Source of the DNA: Maribacter spongiicola
Lineage (GTDB): Bacteria; Bacteroidota; Bacteroidia; Flavobacteriales; Flavobacteriaceae
Reading direction: 5' to 3'
DNA: 64,000 bases
Assembly (NCBI RefSeq): GCF_004364165.1
Contig: NZ_SOAY01000011.1
Location: 124,001 to 188,000 of the forward strand
The notes below the pieces were generated by a model that saw nothing but the letters and a program-made list of their open reading frames with translations, searched no databases and had not been told where the DNA came from. Below are positions 1 to 9,164 of this stretch, one piece after another (the first letter of the stretch is position 1; each line of letters opens with the position of its first letter). Position numbers and translations under genes: made by a program.

Positions 1-1050
1 CGAAAATTGAATGTTGTAATTTCTAGAAAGACTGTAATCGCTGAATCCTTTTTGACTTGTAACCTGATTTTCATATCTCAGGTTTACATTTCCTCTGTAC
101 TTATATCGTTTAGTATAAATTGATGCGGTTCTAAAAGCATAACTACCATTGGTGTAAAAATCTCCAGAAAGGGTGACATCTGCATAATCACCCAAAGGAA
201 CGTAATAACCCATATCTTGTAGAAAATATCCGGTATTTGGATCATTACCGAAAGAGGGCATCAATATACCTGCGGATCTACCTTGCGAAAGCGGAAAATA
301 TGCGAAAGGCATTGCAATGGGGGTTGGTACGTCGGCAATATATAAATTACTAAAACCGGCAATTACTTTCTTTTTAGGTACAAACTTTGCCTTTCTTACC
401 CGGATGTAATAATCTGGGTTTATGGTATCTGTTGATGTTGTTAATTTTCCTTCACTTAAAAAATAGACCGAGTCATTCTCTTTTTTGGTTATTTCTGCGT
501 AAACCTTCATAGCATCGCTACCTAATGCTCCTGCAGCTGCTTGCTGTTCTGTTCTCGAATTCCATATAAGTGCTTTTTGAGTATCGAAATTAAAGCGAAT
601 AGAATCTGGTATAACAATATTTGTACCTTGTTTGAAGTAGGGTAGTTGCGTATAATTGCCCAAAGAATCTACCATTCTACCGGCATAAACTTCGTTCTTT
701 ATATAATCCATTATAATGACACCTGCTTTTAGTTCGGTATCTTGATAATAAATTTCTGCTTCGTTATAGAGATAAATTTTATTTTCTTTTTGACTTAGCT
801 TTACATAATCTTTTGCCTTATATTTTATCTTGTCAAGAAGTAAAGGCGGATTCTTATTCACGGAGTCTGCGGCAATAGAATCATTTGCAATTGAGTCATT
901 TACAGTGGTAGGTGGTAATAACGGCGCGATTATTGTATCTCTATCAACTTTAATAGTTAACGGTATAATTTTACCTTCTTGACCAATAGCAAAAAATGCA
1001 CCGGCAAAAACCATGAATAGGAAAAGTAAGTAATGTTTGTTTGATTGCAA
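1..1050 (-). CDS. lptD: LPS-assembly outer-membrane protein LptD (partial, N-terminal part)
   Basis: LptD is the outer-membrane barrel that inserts lipopolysaccharide into the outer leaflet. Read leftwards, the frame is open from 1050 to the window edge (about 350 residues) and begins with a hydrophobic export signal (LLFLFMVFAGAFFAIGQ). After it come a low-complexity linker rich in NDSIA, an OstA-like segment (KYKAKDYVKLSQKENKIYLY, then a stretch ending in GVIIMDYIKNEVYAG), and the first barrel strands (PMPFAYFPLSQGRSAGILMP-like, SGDFYTNGSYAF, NVNLRYENQ). I chose the TTG at 1050 because it adds the short basic N-region (QSNKHY) before the hydrophobic core; the ATG at 1014 would cut into that core. 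LptD homologues in this group are about 900 residues, so the C-terminal two thirds lie beyond the left edge. Divergently arranged with the amidase, as is usual in flavobacteria. Confidence 0.85.
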   Translation of the reverse strand, partial: MQSNKHYLLFLFMVFAGAFFAIGQEGKIIPLTIKVDRDTIIAPLLPPTTVNDSIANDSIAADSVNKNPPLLLDKIKYKAKDYVKLSQKENKIYLYNEAEIYYQDTELKAGVIIMDYIKNEVYAGRMVDSLGNYTQLPYFKQGTNIVIPDSIRFNFDTQKALIWNSRTEQQAAAGALGSDAMKVYAEITKKENDSVYFLSEGKLTTSTDTINPDYYIRVRKAKFVPKKKVIAGFSNLYIADVPTPIAMPFAYFPLSQGRSAGILMPSFGNDPNTGYFLQDMGYYVPLGDYADVTLSGDFYTNGSYAFRTASIYTKRYKYRGNVNLRYENQVTSQKGFSDYSLSRNYNIQFS

Positions 1051-1070
1051 GGCTATATATCCTATTTTTG
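1041..1070 (+). promoter_or_regulatory. Putative Bacteroidota promoter for the amidase-MCE operon
   Basis: A TTG at 1041-1043 is followed after 19 bases by TATTTTTG (1063-1070), matching the Bacteroidota consensus TTG-N19-TAnnTTTG. It would start transcription near 1077, about 115 bases before the amidase ATG, and it overlaps the start of the divergent lptD. Consensus match only. Confidence 0.3.
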
Positions 1071-1193
1071 TAAAGGTTTGGCGGTCCAATGAGCCGTTAT
1101 TTAAGATGTCAAACTTACATATATTTTTTAATCCCTATGTAGGGTCTTACAATAAATTTAACCATTATAAGGGCGATATAATCCCCAACACAT

Positions 1194-2486
1194 ATGAAAA
1201 CAAAATTCTTAAGCATTTCATTAGTTTTAACTTCAGCGTTATTACTTCTGTCTTTTACGGCATCTGATGAAGAAATTAAATCAGATGATCCTTTTATTGT
1301 TGTTCTAGATGCAGGGCATGGTGGTCATGATCCTGGTAACTTGGGTAATGGTTATTTAGAGAAAAAAATAGCCTTGAACATTGTATTGAAGGTGGGCGAA
1401 ATTCTCTCGACCAATAAAGACATAAAAGTTATTTATACGCGAAAAGATGACACGTTTATTGATCTTTATGTTAGAGGCGAGGTTGCCAATAAAGCAAATG
1501 CTGATTTGTTTGTATCTGTTCATTGCGATTCTCATACATCAGATGCACATGGGGCAGGTACATTTGTATTAGGACTTCATGCTAATAAGCAGAACTTTGA
1601 AATTGCGAAGAAAGAAAACTCCGTTATATATTTAGAGGATAATTACGAGAATAGATATGCCGATTACGATATTAATTCTCCCGAATCTGTTATTAGACTT
1701 ACGATTATGCAAGAAGAATTTTTAGATCAAAGTGTGGCTTTGGCAACAATGATTCAAGAGAATTTTTCTTCTAAATTGAAAAGAACGGATAGAAAGGTAA
1801 AGCAAGCAGGTTTTATAGTTCTGCACCAAACCTTTATGCCAAGTGTTTTGGTCGAAACCGGCTTCTTGACGAATAAAGATGAGGGTGCTTATTTAAATTC
1901 TACTAAGGGTCAAAATGATATGGGCGATGCTATCGCTAAAGCGATATTGCATTATAAAGAAGGCGTACAGCCAACTGTTCGTTCTGTAGCCACTACTGTA
2001 GAGAAACCAAAGGCGCCACCTGTAAAAGAGGTGATTGTAGATAAGGTTGAAGAAAAGAAAGACGTTGTTATAGAGCCTGTCAATGAAGTGGTTTCCGAGG
2101 TAGAAAAGCCAAAAGAGATTAATACTTCACCTAAAATTGAAGAGGTAAAAGAAGTAGTAGAGGTACCAGCGGTAAAGATTAAAGAAGCAATTAACGAAAA
2201 AGAAGTTGCAGAGTCTATTGTTTTTAAAATTCAATTGATGGCTAGCAGTAAAAACGTAGCACTTAATTCTAGTAATTTTAAAGGGCTTTCAAATCTTTCT
2301 CAAGAGCCATTTAAAAACTTGTATCGTTATATGTACGGTGAAACCAGATCGTATAGAGAGGCAAAAATGATGCAGACCCAGGCTCAAGAAAAAGGGTATT
2401 CAAGTGCATATATTGTTGCTTATAAGCTAGGTGAAAGAATTCCGATTCAAGATGCGATTGACGAGGTTTCTAATTTAACACCCTAA
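1194..2486 (+). CDS. N-acetylmuramoyl-L-alanine amidase (Amidase_3) with C-terminal SPOR-like region
   Basis: This is a zinc amidase that cleaves the bond between MurNAc and the stem peptide of peptidoglycan in the periplasm. An N-terminal hydrophobic signal (about residues 4-22) precedes the Amidase_3 domain (about 34-256). The expected zinc ligands and catalytic residue are visible: H42 in LDAGHGGHDPG, E56, H110 in VSVHCDSH and E221 in SVLVETGFLTN. A charged Val/Lys/Glu-rich linker (about 258-340) leads to a C-terminal segment (about 345-430; IVFKIQLMASSK and YRYMYGETRSYREAKMM) that resembles a SPOR peptidoglycan-binding domain. The 430-residue length fits flavobacterial homologues. The gene is followed after 47 bases by an MCE protein and heads the rightward run to 6141. 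Family assignment is firm; the SPOR call is moderate. Confidence 0.9.
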   Translation: MKTKFLSISLVLTSALLLLSFTASDEEIKSDDPFIVVLDAGHGGHDPGNLGNGYLEKKIALNIVLKVGEILSTNKDIKVIYTRKDDTFIDLYVRGEVANKANADLFVSVHCDSHTSDAHGAGTFVLGLHANKQNFEIAKKENSVIYLEDNYENRYADYDINSPESVIRLTIMQEEFLDQSVALATMIQENFSSKLKRTDRKVKQAGFIVLHQTFMPSVLVETGFLTNKDEGAYLNSTKGQNDMGDAIAKAILHYKEGVQPTVRSVATTVEKPKAPPVKEVIVDKVEEKKDVVIEPVNEVVSEVEKPKEINTSPKIEEVKEVVEVPAVKIKEAINEKEVAESIVFKIQLMASSKNVALNSSNFKGLSNLSQEPFKNLYRYMYGETRSYREAKMMQTQAQEKGYSSAYIVAYKLGERIPIQDAIDEVSNLTP

Positions 2487-2533
2487 AGTGTAAATATTAT
2501 TCATAATTTTGAGAGTACTAAAAATATAATTGC

Positions 2534-3499
2534 TTGAAACTATCTAGAGAATTAAAAACAGGAATTATTGTTATTGGTGGCATATTACTGTTCATCATGG
2601 GATTCAGCTATTTAAAGTCAACCCCAATTTTTGATAACAGTAAAACATTTTACGCCGTCTACCCAAATGTTGGTGGGTTGCAATCTGGTACCAACGTTTC
2701 TATTAACGGCTTCAGCGTTGGTAAAGTAAATGATATCAAATTTTTAGATGAGAAAGGTAATTTGCTAGTGACCTTTACAGTAGGAAATGAATTCAAATTT
2801 TCTAAAAATAGTATCGTTGAATTATATGATACTGGTATCATTGGAGGAAAGGGACTTCAGATCAGAACCATTTTTGATAATGAGTTTGCAAAATCGGGTG
2901 ATACGCTACGTACAGAGACTAGACCGGGTATTACAGATTTGGCACAACAAAAACTAACGCCGTTGGTGCGAAAAGTAGAATCTGCCATATCTGGTGCAGA
3001 CTCTGTTCTGGTTAATGTTAACTCTGTTTTAGACGAAAAGACCAAAAGAGAATTGAGAGAAGTTATCGGAGGGTTAAACGTTTTAATTACTAACCTGAAT
3101 ACCAGTACCACTCAAATTAATTCTGTTTTAGATGGTAATAAAGAAAAGCTGAATAGCTCATTCGAAAACTTTGAGCAGTTAACTGCTAATTTTGCAAAGC
3201 TTTCAGATTCATTAAATTCAGCAGGACTAGGTAGAACTTTAGCAAGTTTAGAATCTACTATGGCTAGCTTAGATAAGGTTACAGAGAAAATAGAGAATGG
3301 CGATGGGTCATTAGGGTTACTTATGAATGATAAGGAACTGTATGGTAACTTAAATAGTGCATCTCGTGAACTAGATTTGTTATTACAAGATTTTCGTTTA
3401 AATCCGAAGAGGTATGTGAATGTATCTGTTTTTGGTAAAAAGCAGAAAGATTACGAAGTGCCAGAAGATGATCCGGCAGCAAATTCTATAGAGAAGTAA
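2534..3499 (+). CDS. MCE/MlaD-family lipid-transport protein
   Basis: This is a membrane-anchored MCE-domain protein; the family carries phospholipids between inner and outer membranes. One N-terminal transmembrane helix (about residues 8-27, GIIVIGGILLFIMGFSYL) is followed by the MCE domain (about 38-118; YAVYPNVGGLQSGTNVSING and GFSVGKVNDIKFL, then DTGIIGGKGLQI). The remainder (about 130-290) is predicted helical with Ser/Leu heptads (LNTSTTQINSVLDG, FAKLSDSLNSAG), as in the long alpha-helical tails of MlaD relatives. The start is TTG at 2534; no ATG in frame would keep the membrane helix. No MlaE/MlaF permease or ATPase lies in the window, so its partners are elsewhere. It is co-directional with and close to both neighbours. 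Confidence 0.85.
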   Translation: MKLSRELKTGIIVIGGILLFIMGFSYLKSTPIFDNSKTFYAVYPNVGGLQSGTNVSINGFSVGKVNDIKFLDEKGNLLVTFTVGNEFKFSKNSIVELYDTGIIGGKGLQIRTIFDNEFAKSGDTLRTETRPGITDLAQQKLTPLVRKVESAISGADSVLVNVNSVLDEKTKRELREVIGGLNVLITNLNTSTTQINSVLDGNKEKLNSSFENFEQLTANFAKLSDSLNSAGLGRTLASLESTMASLDKVTEKIENGDGSLGLLMNDKELYGNLNSASRELDLLLQDFRLNPKRYVNVSVFGKKQKDYEVPEDDPAANSIEK

Positions 3500-3514
3500 A
3501 GAAGATTAATTTAT

Positions 3515-4840
3515 ATGCAATATCTCCCGAATATTATTTTTGTAGTCCTGCTAATAGTAGGTATTGGTTTTTTTGTAAAAAATGTTTCAAGGTTGAAACG
3601 AAATATTTTTTTAGGTAAAGAAGCTTCGTTAACGTACAATAAGCCACAACGTTGGAAAAACATGGCAAAGATCGCTCTAGGGCAATCTAAAATGGTAGTG
3701 CGACCTATTGCAGGTGCCTTACATATTATAGTTTATGTTGGTTTTGTTATCATTAACATTGAAGTTCTAGAAATTATTTTAGATGGTATTTTTGGTACAC
3801 ACCGAATGTTTGCGGTATTGGGGCCTATTTATGATTTTCTAATAGGATCATTTGAAGTGTTAGCCCTATTGGTTATAATAGCTGTTGTTGTTTTCTGGAT
3901 TAGAAGGAATGTAATAAAACTGAAACGGTTCTTTAAGCCAGAAATGGAAGGGTGGCCTAAAAAAGACGGAAATCTTATTCTTTATATTGAGCTCGTATTA
4001 ATGTTTTTGTTTCTGACCATGAATGGTGCAGATTATCAATTGCAACAAATGGGCGCAGAACATTATGCTGCTGCTGGGTCTTTCCCAATCAGTAGTTTTA
4101 TTGCTCCTCTATTTGAAGGTATGTCTATCTCTACTTTGGTTTTGATAGAACGTACCGCTTGGTGGTTACATATTGCAGGAATTTTATTTTTCCTAAACTA
4201 CTTATACTACTCAAAGCACCTTCATATTCTTTTGGCTTTCCCAAATACATATTACGGTAAGTTGACACCAAAAGGACAGTTCAGAAATTTACAGTCTGTT
4301 ACAGATGAAGTTAAAATGATGATGGACCCAGATGCTGATCCTTACGCAGAACCGGCTGAAGATGCTGCTGTTCCAGATAAGTTCGGGGCATCAGACGTGC
4401 AAGATTTAAGTTGGGTACAATTACTAAATGCATACACGTGCACAGAATGCGGTCGTTGTACTAGCGAATGTCCTGCTAATCAAACAGGTAAAAAATTATC
4501 TCCTCGTAAGATTATGATGGATACTCGTGACCGTCTTGAAGAAGTTGGTAAGAATATCGATGCTAATAAAGGGGAGTTTAAAGATGATGGTAAGCAATTA
4601 CTGAATGATTATATTACACCAGAAGAGTTATGGGCATGTACATCTTGTAATGCCTGTGTTGAAGCTTGTCCAATAAGTATTGATCCTCTTTCCATTATTA
4701 TGGATATGAGACAGTATTTGGTTATGGAAGAATCTGCAGCTCCTTCAGATTTGAATAACATGATGGGTAATATTGAGAATAATGGAGCACCTTGGCCATT
4801 TAACCAAATGGACCGTTTAAATTGGAGTAAAGAATCTTAA
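3515..4840 (+). CDS. Membrane (Fe-S)-binding oxidoreductase subunit, HdrC/E-like with two [4Fe-4S] motifs
   Basis: The 441-residue protein has five or so N-terminal membrane segments (within about residues 5-250) followed by a soluble ferredoxin-like part. That part contains two classic CxxCxxCxxxCP motifs, starting at C309 (CTECGRCTSECP) and C375 (CTSCNACVEACP). The arrangement resembles a fusion of a cytochrome-b-like membrane anchor with an HdrC/GlpC-type electron-transfer domain. The next gene, only 8 bases away, encodes the HdrB-like CCG partner, so the two probably form one complex passing electrons between a membrane carrier and an unknown donor or acceptor. The substrate cannot be read from sequence. 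This pair is widespread in Bacteroidota and usually named only (Fe-S)-binding protein. Confidence 0.8.
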   Translation: MQYLPNIIFVVLLIVGIGFFVKNVSRLKRNIFLGKEASLTYNKPQRWKNMAKIALGQSKMVVRPIAGALHIIVYVGFVIINIEVLEIILDGIFGTHRMFAVLGPIYDFLIGSFEVLALLVIIAVVVFWIRRNVIKLKRFFKPEMEGWPKKDGNLILYIELVLMFLFLTMNGADYQLQQMGAEHYAAAGSFPISSFIAPLFEGMSISTLVLIERTAWWLHIAGILFFLNYLYYSKHLHILLAFPNTYYGKLTPKGQFRNLQSVTDEVKMMMDPDADPYAEPAEDAAVPDKFGASDVQDLSWVQLLNAYTCTECGRCTSECPANQTGKKLSPRKIMMDTRDRLEEVGKNIDANKGEFKDDGKQLLNDYITPEELWACTSCNACVEACPISIDPLSIIMDMRQYLVMEESAAPSDLNNMMGNIENNGAPWPFNQMDRLNWSKES

Positions 4841-4848
4841 AGATAGAT

Positions 4849-5640
4849 ATGGCAAGTGAATTAAAAGTGCCTACAATGGCAGAATTTTTTGCGTCGGGAA
4901 CTGTACCTGAAGTTTTGTTTTGGGTAGGTTGTGCTGGTAGTTTTGATGATAGAGCAAAGAAAATAACGAAAGCCTTCGTAAAGATTTTGAACAAGGCTAA
5001 TGTATCTTTTGCGGTACTTGGTACAGAAGAAAGTTGTACGGGTGATCCTGCAAAACGTGCCGGTAATGAGTTTTTGTTTCAGATGCAAGCAGTGACTAAT
5101 ATAGAGGTGCTGAACGCTTATGAAATTAAGAAGATAGTTACAGCGTGTCCGCATTGTTTTAATACGATAAAAAATGAATACCCTGGCTTGGGCGGTAATT
5201 ATGAAGTTGTACACCATACACAGTTTCTTAAAGATTTACTGAACGATGGAAGAATTTCTATGGAAGGCGGTAACTTTAAGGGGAAGCGTATTACATTTCA
5301 CGATCCTTGCTATTTAGGGAGGGCAAACGGAGTTTACGAGGCGCCAAGAGATTTAATTAGAAAACTAGATGCCGAGCTTATTGAAATGAAAAGCTGCAAG
5401 CAAAGAGGTCTTTGTTGTGGTGCTGGGGGTGCGCAAATGTTTAAAGAGCCTGAAAAGGGTGATAAGGATGTGAACATTGAACGTACTGAGCAGGCCTTAG
5501 AAACAAAACCAGAAATTATTGCGGCAGGTTGTCCTTTCTGTAACACGATGATGACCGATGGTGTTAAAAATAAAGAAAAAGAAGATTCGGTACAAGTTAT
5601 GGATATTGCTGAAATGATTGCAACGGCCGAGGACTTATAA
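4849..5640 (+). CDS. HdrB-like CCG-domain (Fe-S) oxidoreductase subunit
   Basis: This is a soluble protein of 263 residues with two cysteine-rich CCG-type domains as in heterodisulfide reductase subunit B, GlpC and LutA. Visible motifs are FWVGCAGSFDDRA, EESCTGDPAKRAGNEFL and VTACPHCFNTIKNEYPGLGG in the first half, and FHDPCYLGRANGVYEAPR, GLCCGAGGAQMFKE and AAGCPFCNTMMTDG in the second. These cysteines are the expected ligands for a noncubane or [4Fe-4S] cluster. It follows the membrane Fe-S protein by 8 bases and almost certainly works with it. The electron donor is unknown, and redox role beyond family level is not supported. Confidence 0.82.
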   Translation: MASELKVPTMAEFFASGTVPEVLFWVGCAGSFDDRAKKITKAFVKILNKANVSFAVLGTEESCTGDPAKRAGNEFLFQMQAVTNIEVLNAYEIKKIVTACPHCFNTIKNEYPGLGGNYEVVHHTQFLKDLLNDGRISMEGGNFKGKRITFHDPCYLGRANGVYEAPRDLIRKLDAELIEMKSCKQRGLCCGAGGAQMFKEPEKGDKDVNIERTEQALETKPEIIAAGCPFCNTMMTDGVKNKEKEDSVQVMDIAEMIATAEDL

Positions 5641-5658
5641 TAGTTAAAAAAATAAGAT

Positions 5659-6141
5659 TTGCTAGTAGAATTTAATACGTTACCAGAGACTGCAAGAGTT
5701 TGGATTTATCAATGTAACCGTTCATTTTCTGAAAGTGAGATGGCTGAAATTGGGTTTGATTTAGATGCTTTTTTAACCTCGTGGACTGCACATGGTAATG
5801 ATTTACAAGCTGGGTACGAAATAAAATACAAGCGATTTATTGTTATCGCCCTGGATCAAACTGATCAAAGCGCTACAGGATGTTCAATAGACGCCTCTGT
5901 TCGTTTTATACAAGCTCTAGAAAAGAAGTATGATGTACTTCTACTAGATAAGATGAACGTTTCTTACAAACAAGGTGAATTTGTAGCTTATAAAAGCTTA
6001 TTGGATTTTAAAGCTATGGCGAAGCAAAAAGCCGTTTCAAAGAATACCATTGTCTTCAATAACCTAGTAACGAATAAAGGCGAATATCTTGAACATTGGG
6101 AAGTACCTGCTTCTGAGAGCTGGCATGCTCGTTTCCTTTAA
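5659..6141 (+). CDS. Conserved Bacteroidota protein of unknown function (often mislabelled ABC transporter ATPase)
   Basis: This 160-residue cytoplasmic protein has no signal peptide or membrane segment. It shows no Walker A or signature motif, so the ATPase label that such proteins often carry in databases is not supported here. The start is TTG at 5659, 18 bases after the CCG-protein stop. Features seen: an acidic N-terminal half (FSESEMAEIGFDLDAFLTSW), a single CS pair in the middle (ATGCSIDASVRFIQALEKKY), and a tryptophan-ending C-terminus (EYLEHWEVPASESWHARFL). Its steady position behind the Fe-S pair suggests a linked role, but the function is unknown. Confidence 0.7.
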   Translation: MLVEFNTLPETARVWIYQCNRSFSESEMAEIGFDLDAFLTSWTAHGNDLQAGYEIKYKRFIVIALDQTDQSATGCSIDASVRFIQALEKKYDVLLLDKMNVSYKQGEFVAYKSLLDFKAMAKQKAVSKNTIVFNNLVTNKGEYLEHWEVPASESWHARFL

Positions 6142-6235
6142 CATAATTTCTTCTTAAGTAATAGATTTTATTGGGTTATATCGATGAAATGCAATAATTT
6201 CAATCCATAATAGTTATCTCAGTACATATATTTTT

Positions 6236-9145
6236 ATGCGCTATATTTTTTTTCTTATTTGTGGATTGTTTTGTTGTTCAAATTTACTGGCTCAAAACCC
6301 CTTGGTAACCAAAGACAGCACTGCTCAACAGAGATGGGTAGATACACAGTATGCTCAAATGAGCTTAGATCAAAAATTGGGTCAGCTATTTATGGTAAGT
6401 GTTGCTTCTAACCAAAGTAAGCAAGCTACCGATCAAATTAAGAATTTGATACTTCAAGAGCATTTAGGAGGTGTTATCTTTTCTAAAGGCGGACCTGTTC
6501 TACAAGCAAAACTTACAAATGATTATCAAACTGCTTCAAAAGTTCCATTATTAATTGGAATGGATGCCGAGTGGGGACTTTCCATGAGGTTAGATTCTAC
6601 CTATGCATTCCCTTGGAATATGACCTTGGGGGCTATTCAAGATAATTCAATCGTAGAAAAAGTCGGCCATCAAATTGGGAAGCATGCTAAACGTTTGGGA
6701 GTACATATAAATTTTGCTCCTGATTTAGATATTAATACAAATCCGAAAAACCCAATTATCGGCAATCGTTCTTTTGGAGAGGATAGAGATAATGTAGTCG
6801 CGAAAGGAACTGCTTTTTCAAGAGGTATGGAGAGTGCTGGGGTATTGGCAAACGGGAAGCATTTTCCCGGTCATGGCGATACAGAAGTAGATTCTCATCA
6901 CAATTTACCGGTTATACCTTTCTCCAGAAAAAGATTGGATAGTTTGGAACTTTATCCGTTTAAAAAATTAATCAGTTCAGGTTTAAGTAGTATAATGGTT
7001 GCCCACTTAGAGGTGCCTGCACTTGAAATGAAAAAAGGAATGCCTTCTTCCTTATCTGAGCAAATTATTACAGGTATTTTAAAAGAAGAGTTGGGGTACG
7101 AAGGATTGATTTTTACCGATGCCCTAAATATGAAAGGGGTTTCTACAAAAGGTAATGATGGTAGTGTTGAATTAGATGCATTTATGGCCGGTAACGACAT
7201 GTTACTAATGCCAGAAAATATTGTTAGCGCAAAAGAGAAATTAACCAAAGCTTACGAAAAGGGTAGGTTATCTGAAGAGCGATTAGCTTATTCGGTCAAA
7301 AAAATATTACAGGCAAAATATAAGGCAGGTCTTAATAACTACAAGCCAATTCGTTTAGATAATTTGTATGAAGATTTAAATGGTCTTGAAGATGATATTA
7401 TTTATGAGCAAGCTATTGAGAATGCTATAACCGTTGTTAAGAATAAGTTAGACTTACTTTCAATTAAAAATCTTGACAATAAAAAAATCGCTTATGTAAA
7501 AATGGGCGATTCAGATAATGAGTCATTTGTAAAAGGATTGAAAAACTATGCAGATATAACTGTAGTTGAAGCTAGTGATATTAATACGTTAAAAGCAAAG
7601 CTTAAAGATTTCAATTTGATCATTGTAGGACATCACATGAGTAATGATAGTCCGTGGAAATCCTATAAATTTTCAACTAAAGAATTAAACTGGCTGCAAG
7701 CAATAGGAAGTGAACGTACTTCTAATCTTATACTATGTGTTTTTGCCAAACCATATGCGTTATCAGATATTAAATCATATGATACAATCGATGCTGTGGT
7801 AATGTCTTATCAAAATAGTGATATAGCACAAGAAAAAACAGCTGAAATTTTATTTGGTGCCGTAAGTGCAAGGGGTAAATTACCTGTTAGTGCCCACAAA
7901 GAATTTCCCGTTAATATTGGGGTGCAAGTTAAATCTTTAAGTAGGTTGGGCTATAGTATACCAGAACGGGTTGGAATGAGTTCTAAGGGACTAAGAAATA
8001 TTGACGAGTTAATGAACGACGGGTTAGATAGTTTGATGTTTCCTGGTGGTCAGGTTCTTGTTGCTCGAAAAGGAAAGGTAATCTATCAGAAAAGTTTCGG
8101 TAAACCAACATACGATAGCAAAGAAAAAATAACCAACGATTACGTATATGACTTGGCTTCTTTGACTAAAATATTGGCAACTTTGCCAATGGTCATGAAA
8201 ATGGAGGAAGAAGGTAGAATTGGCTTGAATAATACATTTGAAGAGTTAGTGCCTAATTATTCTAATACCGAAATTAAAAATGTTACGGTATTAAAAGCAC
8301 TTTCACATTATGGGCGTTTGCCTGCGTGGATTCCTTTTTACATCAATACGCTAGATGAAAATAAAAAGCCTTCAGGTGAATTTTATAGAAACTCGCCATT
8401 ACCAGGTTTTTCGACAAAAGTGTATGATAATCTGTATTTAGCAGATGCTTATAAAGATTCCATTTATAATAGAATAGGGCGACAAGATTTAAAATCTAAT
8501 AGATACCGTTACAGCGACGTTCCTTATTATGTAATGAAAAAGGTTGTTGAAGAAAGTTACGATCAAAGGTTAGACGCATTGTCAAACAATTTTCTTTATA
8601 GTAGAATAGGGGCAAACCACACTTCGTATAATCCGTTAGAAAAATTTGATAAGAAAATGATTGTTCCGTCAGAGGAAGATGATTATTACAGATACGGTAC
8701 CGTACAAGGTTATGTTCATGATATGGGTGCGGCTATGCAAGCTGGTGTAGGAGGCCATGCCGGACTTTTCAGTAATTCGAATGACGTCGCTAAGATCATG
8801 CAAATGTATCTTCAAGATGGGTATTATGGCGGCACTAAATTTTTTGATTCACGAACAGTAAAAAAATTCAACACCTGTTATTTCTGTGACAATAATGTGC
8901 GCAGGGGAGTAGGTTTCGATAAACCACAGTTACAACATAGTGGTCCCACTTGTGGTTGTGTTTCAAGAAAAAGTTTCGGGCACAGTGGTTTTACAGGAAC
9001 ATATACTTGGGCAGATCCAGAAGAAGAAATTGTCTACGTATTTTTATCAAACAGAACATATCCATCTGCATCAAACACACTTTTAGTTAAATCTGGGTTA
9101 AGAACTAGAATTCAACAGGCTATTTACGATTCAATTCTGAATTAA
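6236..9145 (+). CDS. Fused GH3 (NagZ-like) glycosidase and serine hydrolase (beta-lactamase-like)
   Basis: A signal peptide (residues 1-19, ending NLLAQ) shows export. The first part (about 30-570) is glycoside hydrolase family 3: the NagZ-type motif KHFPGHGDTEVDSHHNLP (about 207-224) supplies the His of the acid/base dyad, and FTDALNMKGV (about 294) contains the presumed nucleophile Asp. NagZ enzymes remove GlcNAc from muropeptides. The second part (about 585-960) is a class-C-type serine hydrolase: SLTK (about 642, SxxK), YSD (about 759, YxN-like) and GHSG (about 915). The protein is 969 residues, which fits this known Bacteroidota fusion. The likely role is peptidoglycan or muropeptide processing, an inference from both domains. 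It sits 94 bases after the Fe-S run and 19 before bshA. Confidence 0.88.
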   Translation: MRYIFFLICGLFCCSNLLAQNPLVTKDSTAQQRWVDTQYAQMSLDQKLGQLFMVSVASNQSKQATDQIKNLILQEHLGGVIFSKGGPVLQAKLTNDYQTASKVPLLIGMDAEWGLSMRLDSTYAFPWNMTLGAIQDNSIVEKVGHQIGKHAKRLGVHINFAPDLDINTNPKNPIIGNRSFGEDRDNVVAKGTAFSRGMESAGVLANGKHFPGHGDTEVDSHHNLPVIPFSRKRLDSLELYPFKKLISSGLSSIMVAHLEVPALEMKKGMPSSLSEQIITGILKEELGYEGLIFTDALNMKGVSTKGNDGSVELDAFMAGNDMLLMPENIVSAKEKLTKAYEKGRLSEERLAYSVKKILQAKYKAGLNNYKPIRLDNLYEDLNGLEDDIIYEQAIENAITVVKNKLDLLSIKNLDNKKIAYVKMGDSDNESFVKGLKNYADITVVEASDINTLKAKLKDFNLIIVGHHMSNDSPWKSYKFSTKELNWLQAIGSERTSNLILCVFAKPYALSDIKSYDTIDAVVMSYQNSDIAQEKTAEILFGAVSARGKLPVSAHKEFPVNIGVQVKSLSRLGYSIPERVGMSSKGLRNIDELMNDGLDSLMFPGGQVLVARKGKVIYQKSFGKPTYDSKEKITNDYVYDLASLTKILATLPMVMKMEEEGRIGLNNTFEELVPNYSNTEIKNVTVLKALSHYGRLPAWIPFYINTLDENKKPSGEFYRNSPLPGFSTKVYDNLYLADAYKDSIYNRIGRQDLKSNRYRYSDVPYYVMKKVVEESYDQRLDALSNNFLYSRIGANHTSYNPLEKFDKKMIVPSEEDDYYRYGTVQGYVHDMGAAMQAGVGGHAGLFSNSNDVAKIMQMYLQDGYYGGTKFFDSRTVKKFNTCYFCDNNVRRGVGFDKPQLQHSGPTCGCVSRKSFGHSGFTGTYTWADPEEEIVYVFLSNRTYPSASNTLLVKSGLRTRIQQAIYDSILN

Positions 9146-9164
9146 AAAAGGTAGTTTTGTTATA

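Noticed and set aside
1037-1267. 76-codon rightward open frame overlapping the amidase start
   Set aside because: It overlaps lptD on one side and the amidase signal peptide in another frame on the other; composition is not protein-like.
5659-6141. ABC transporter ATPase
   Set aside because: The name is common in databases for this family, but no Walker A, Walker B or LSGGQ motif is present and the protein is only 160 residues.
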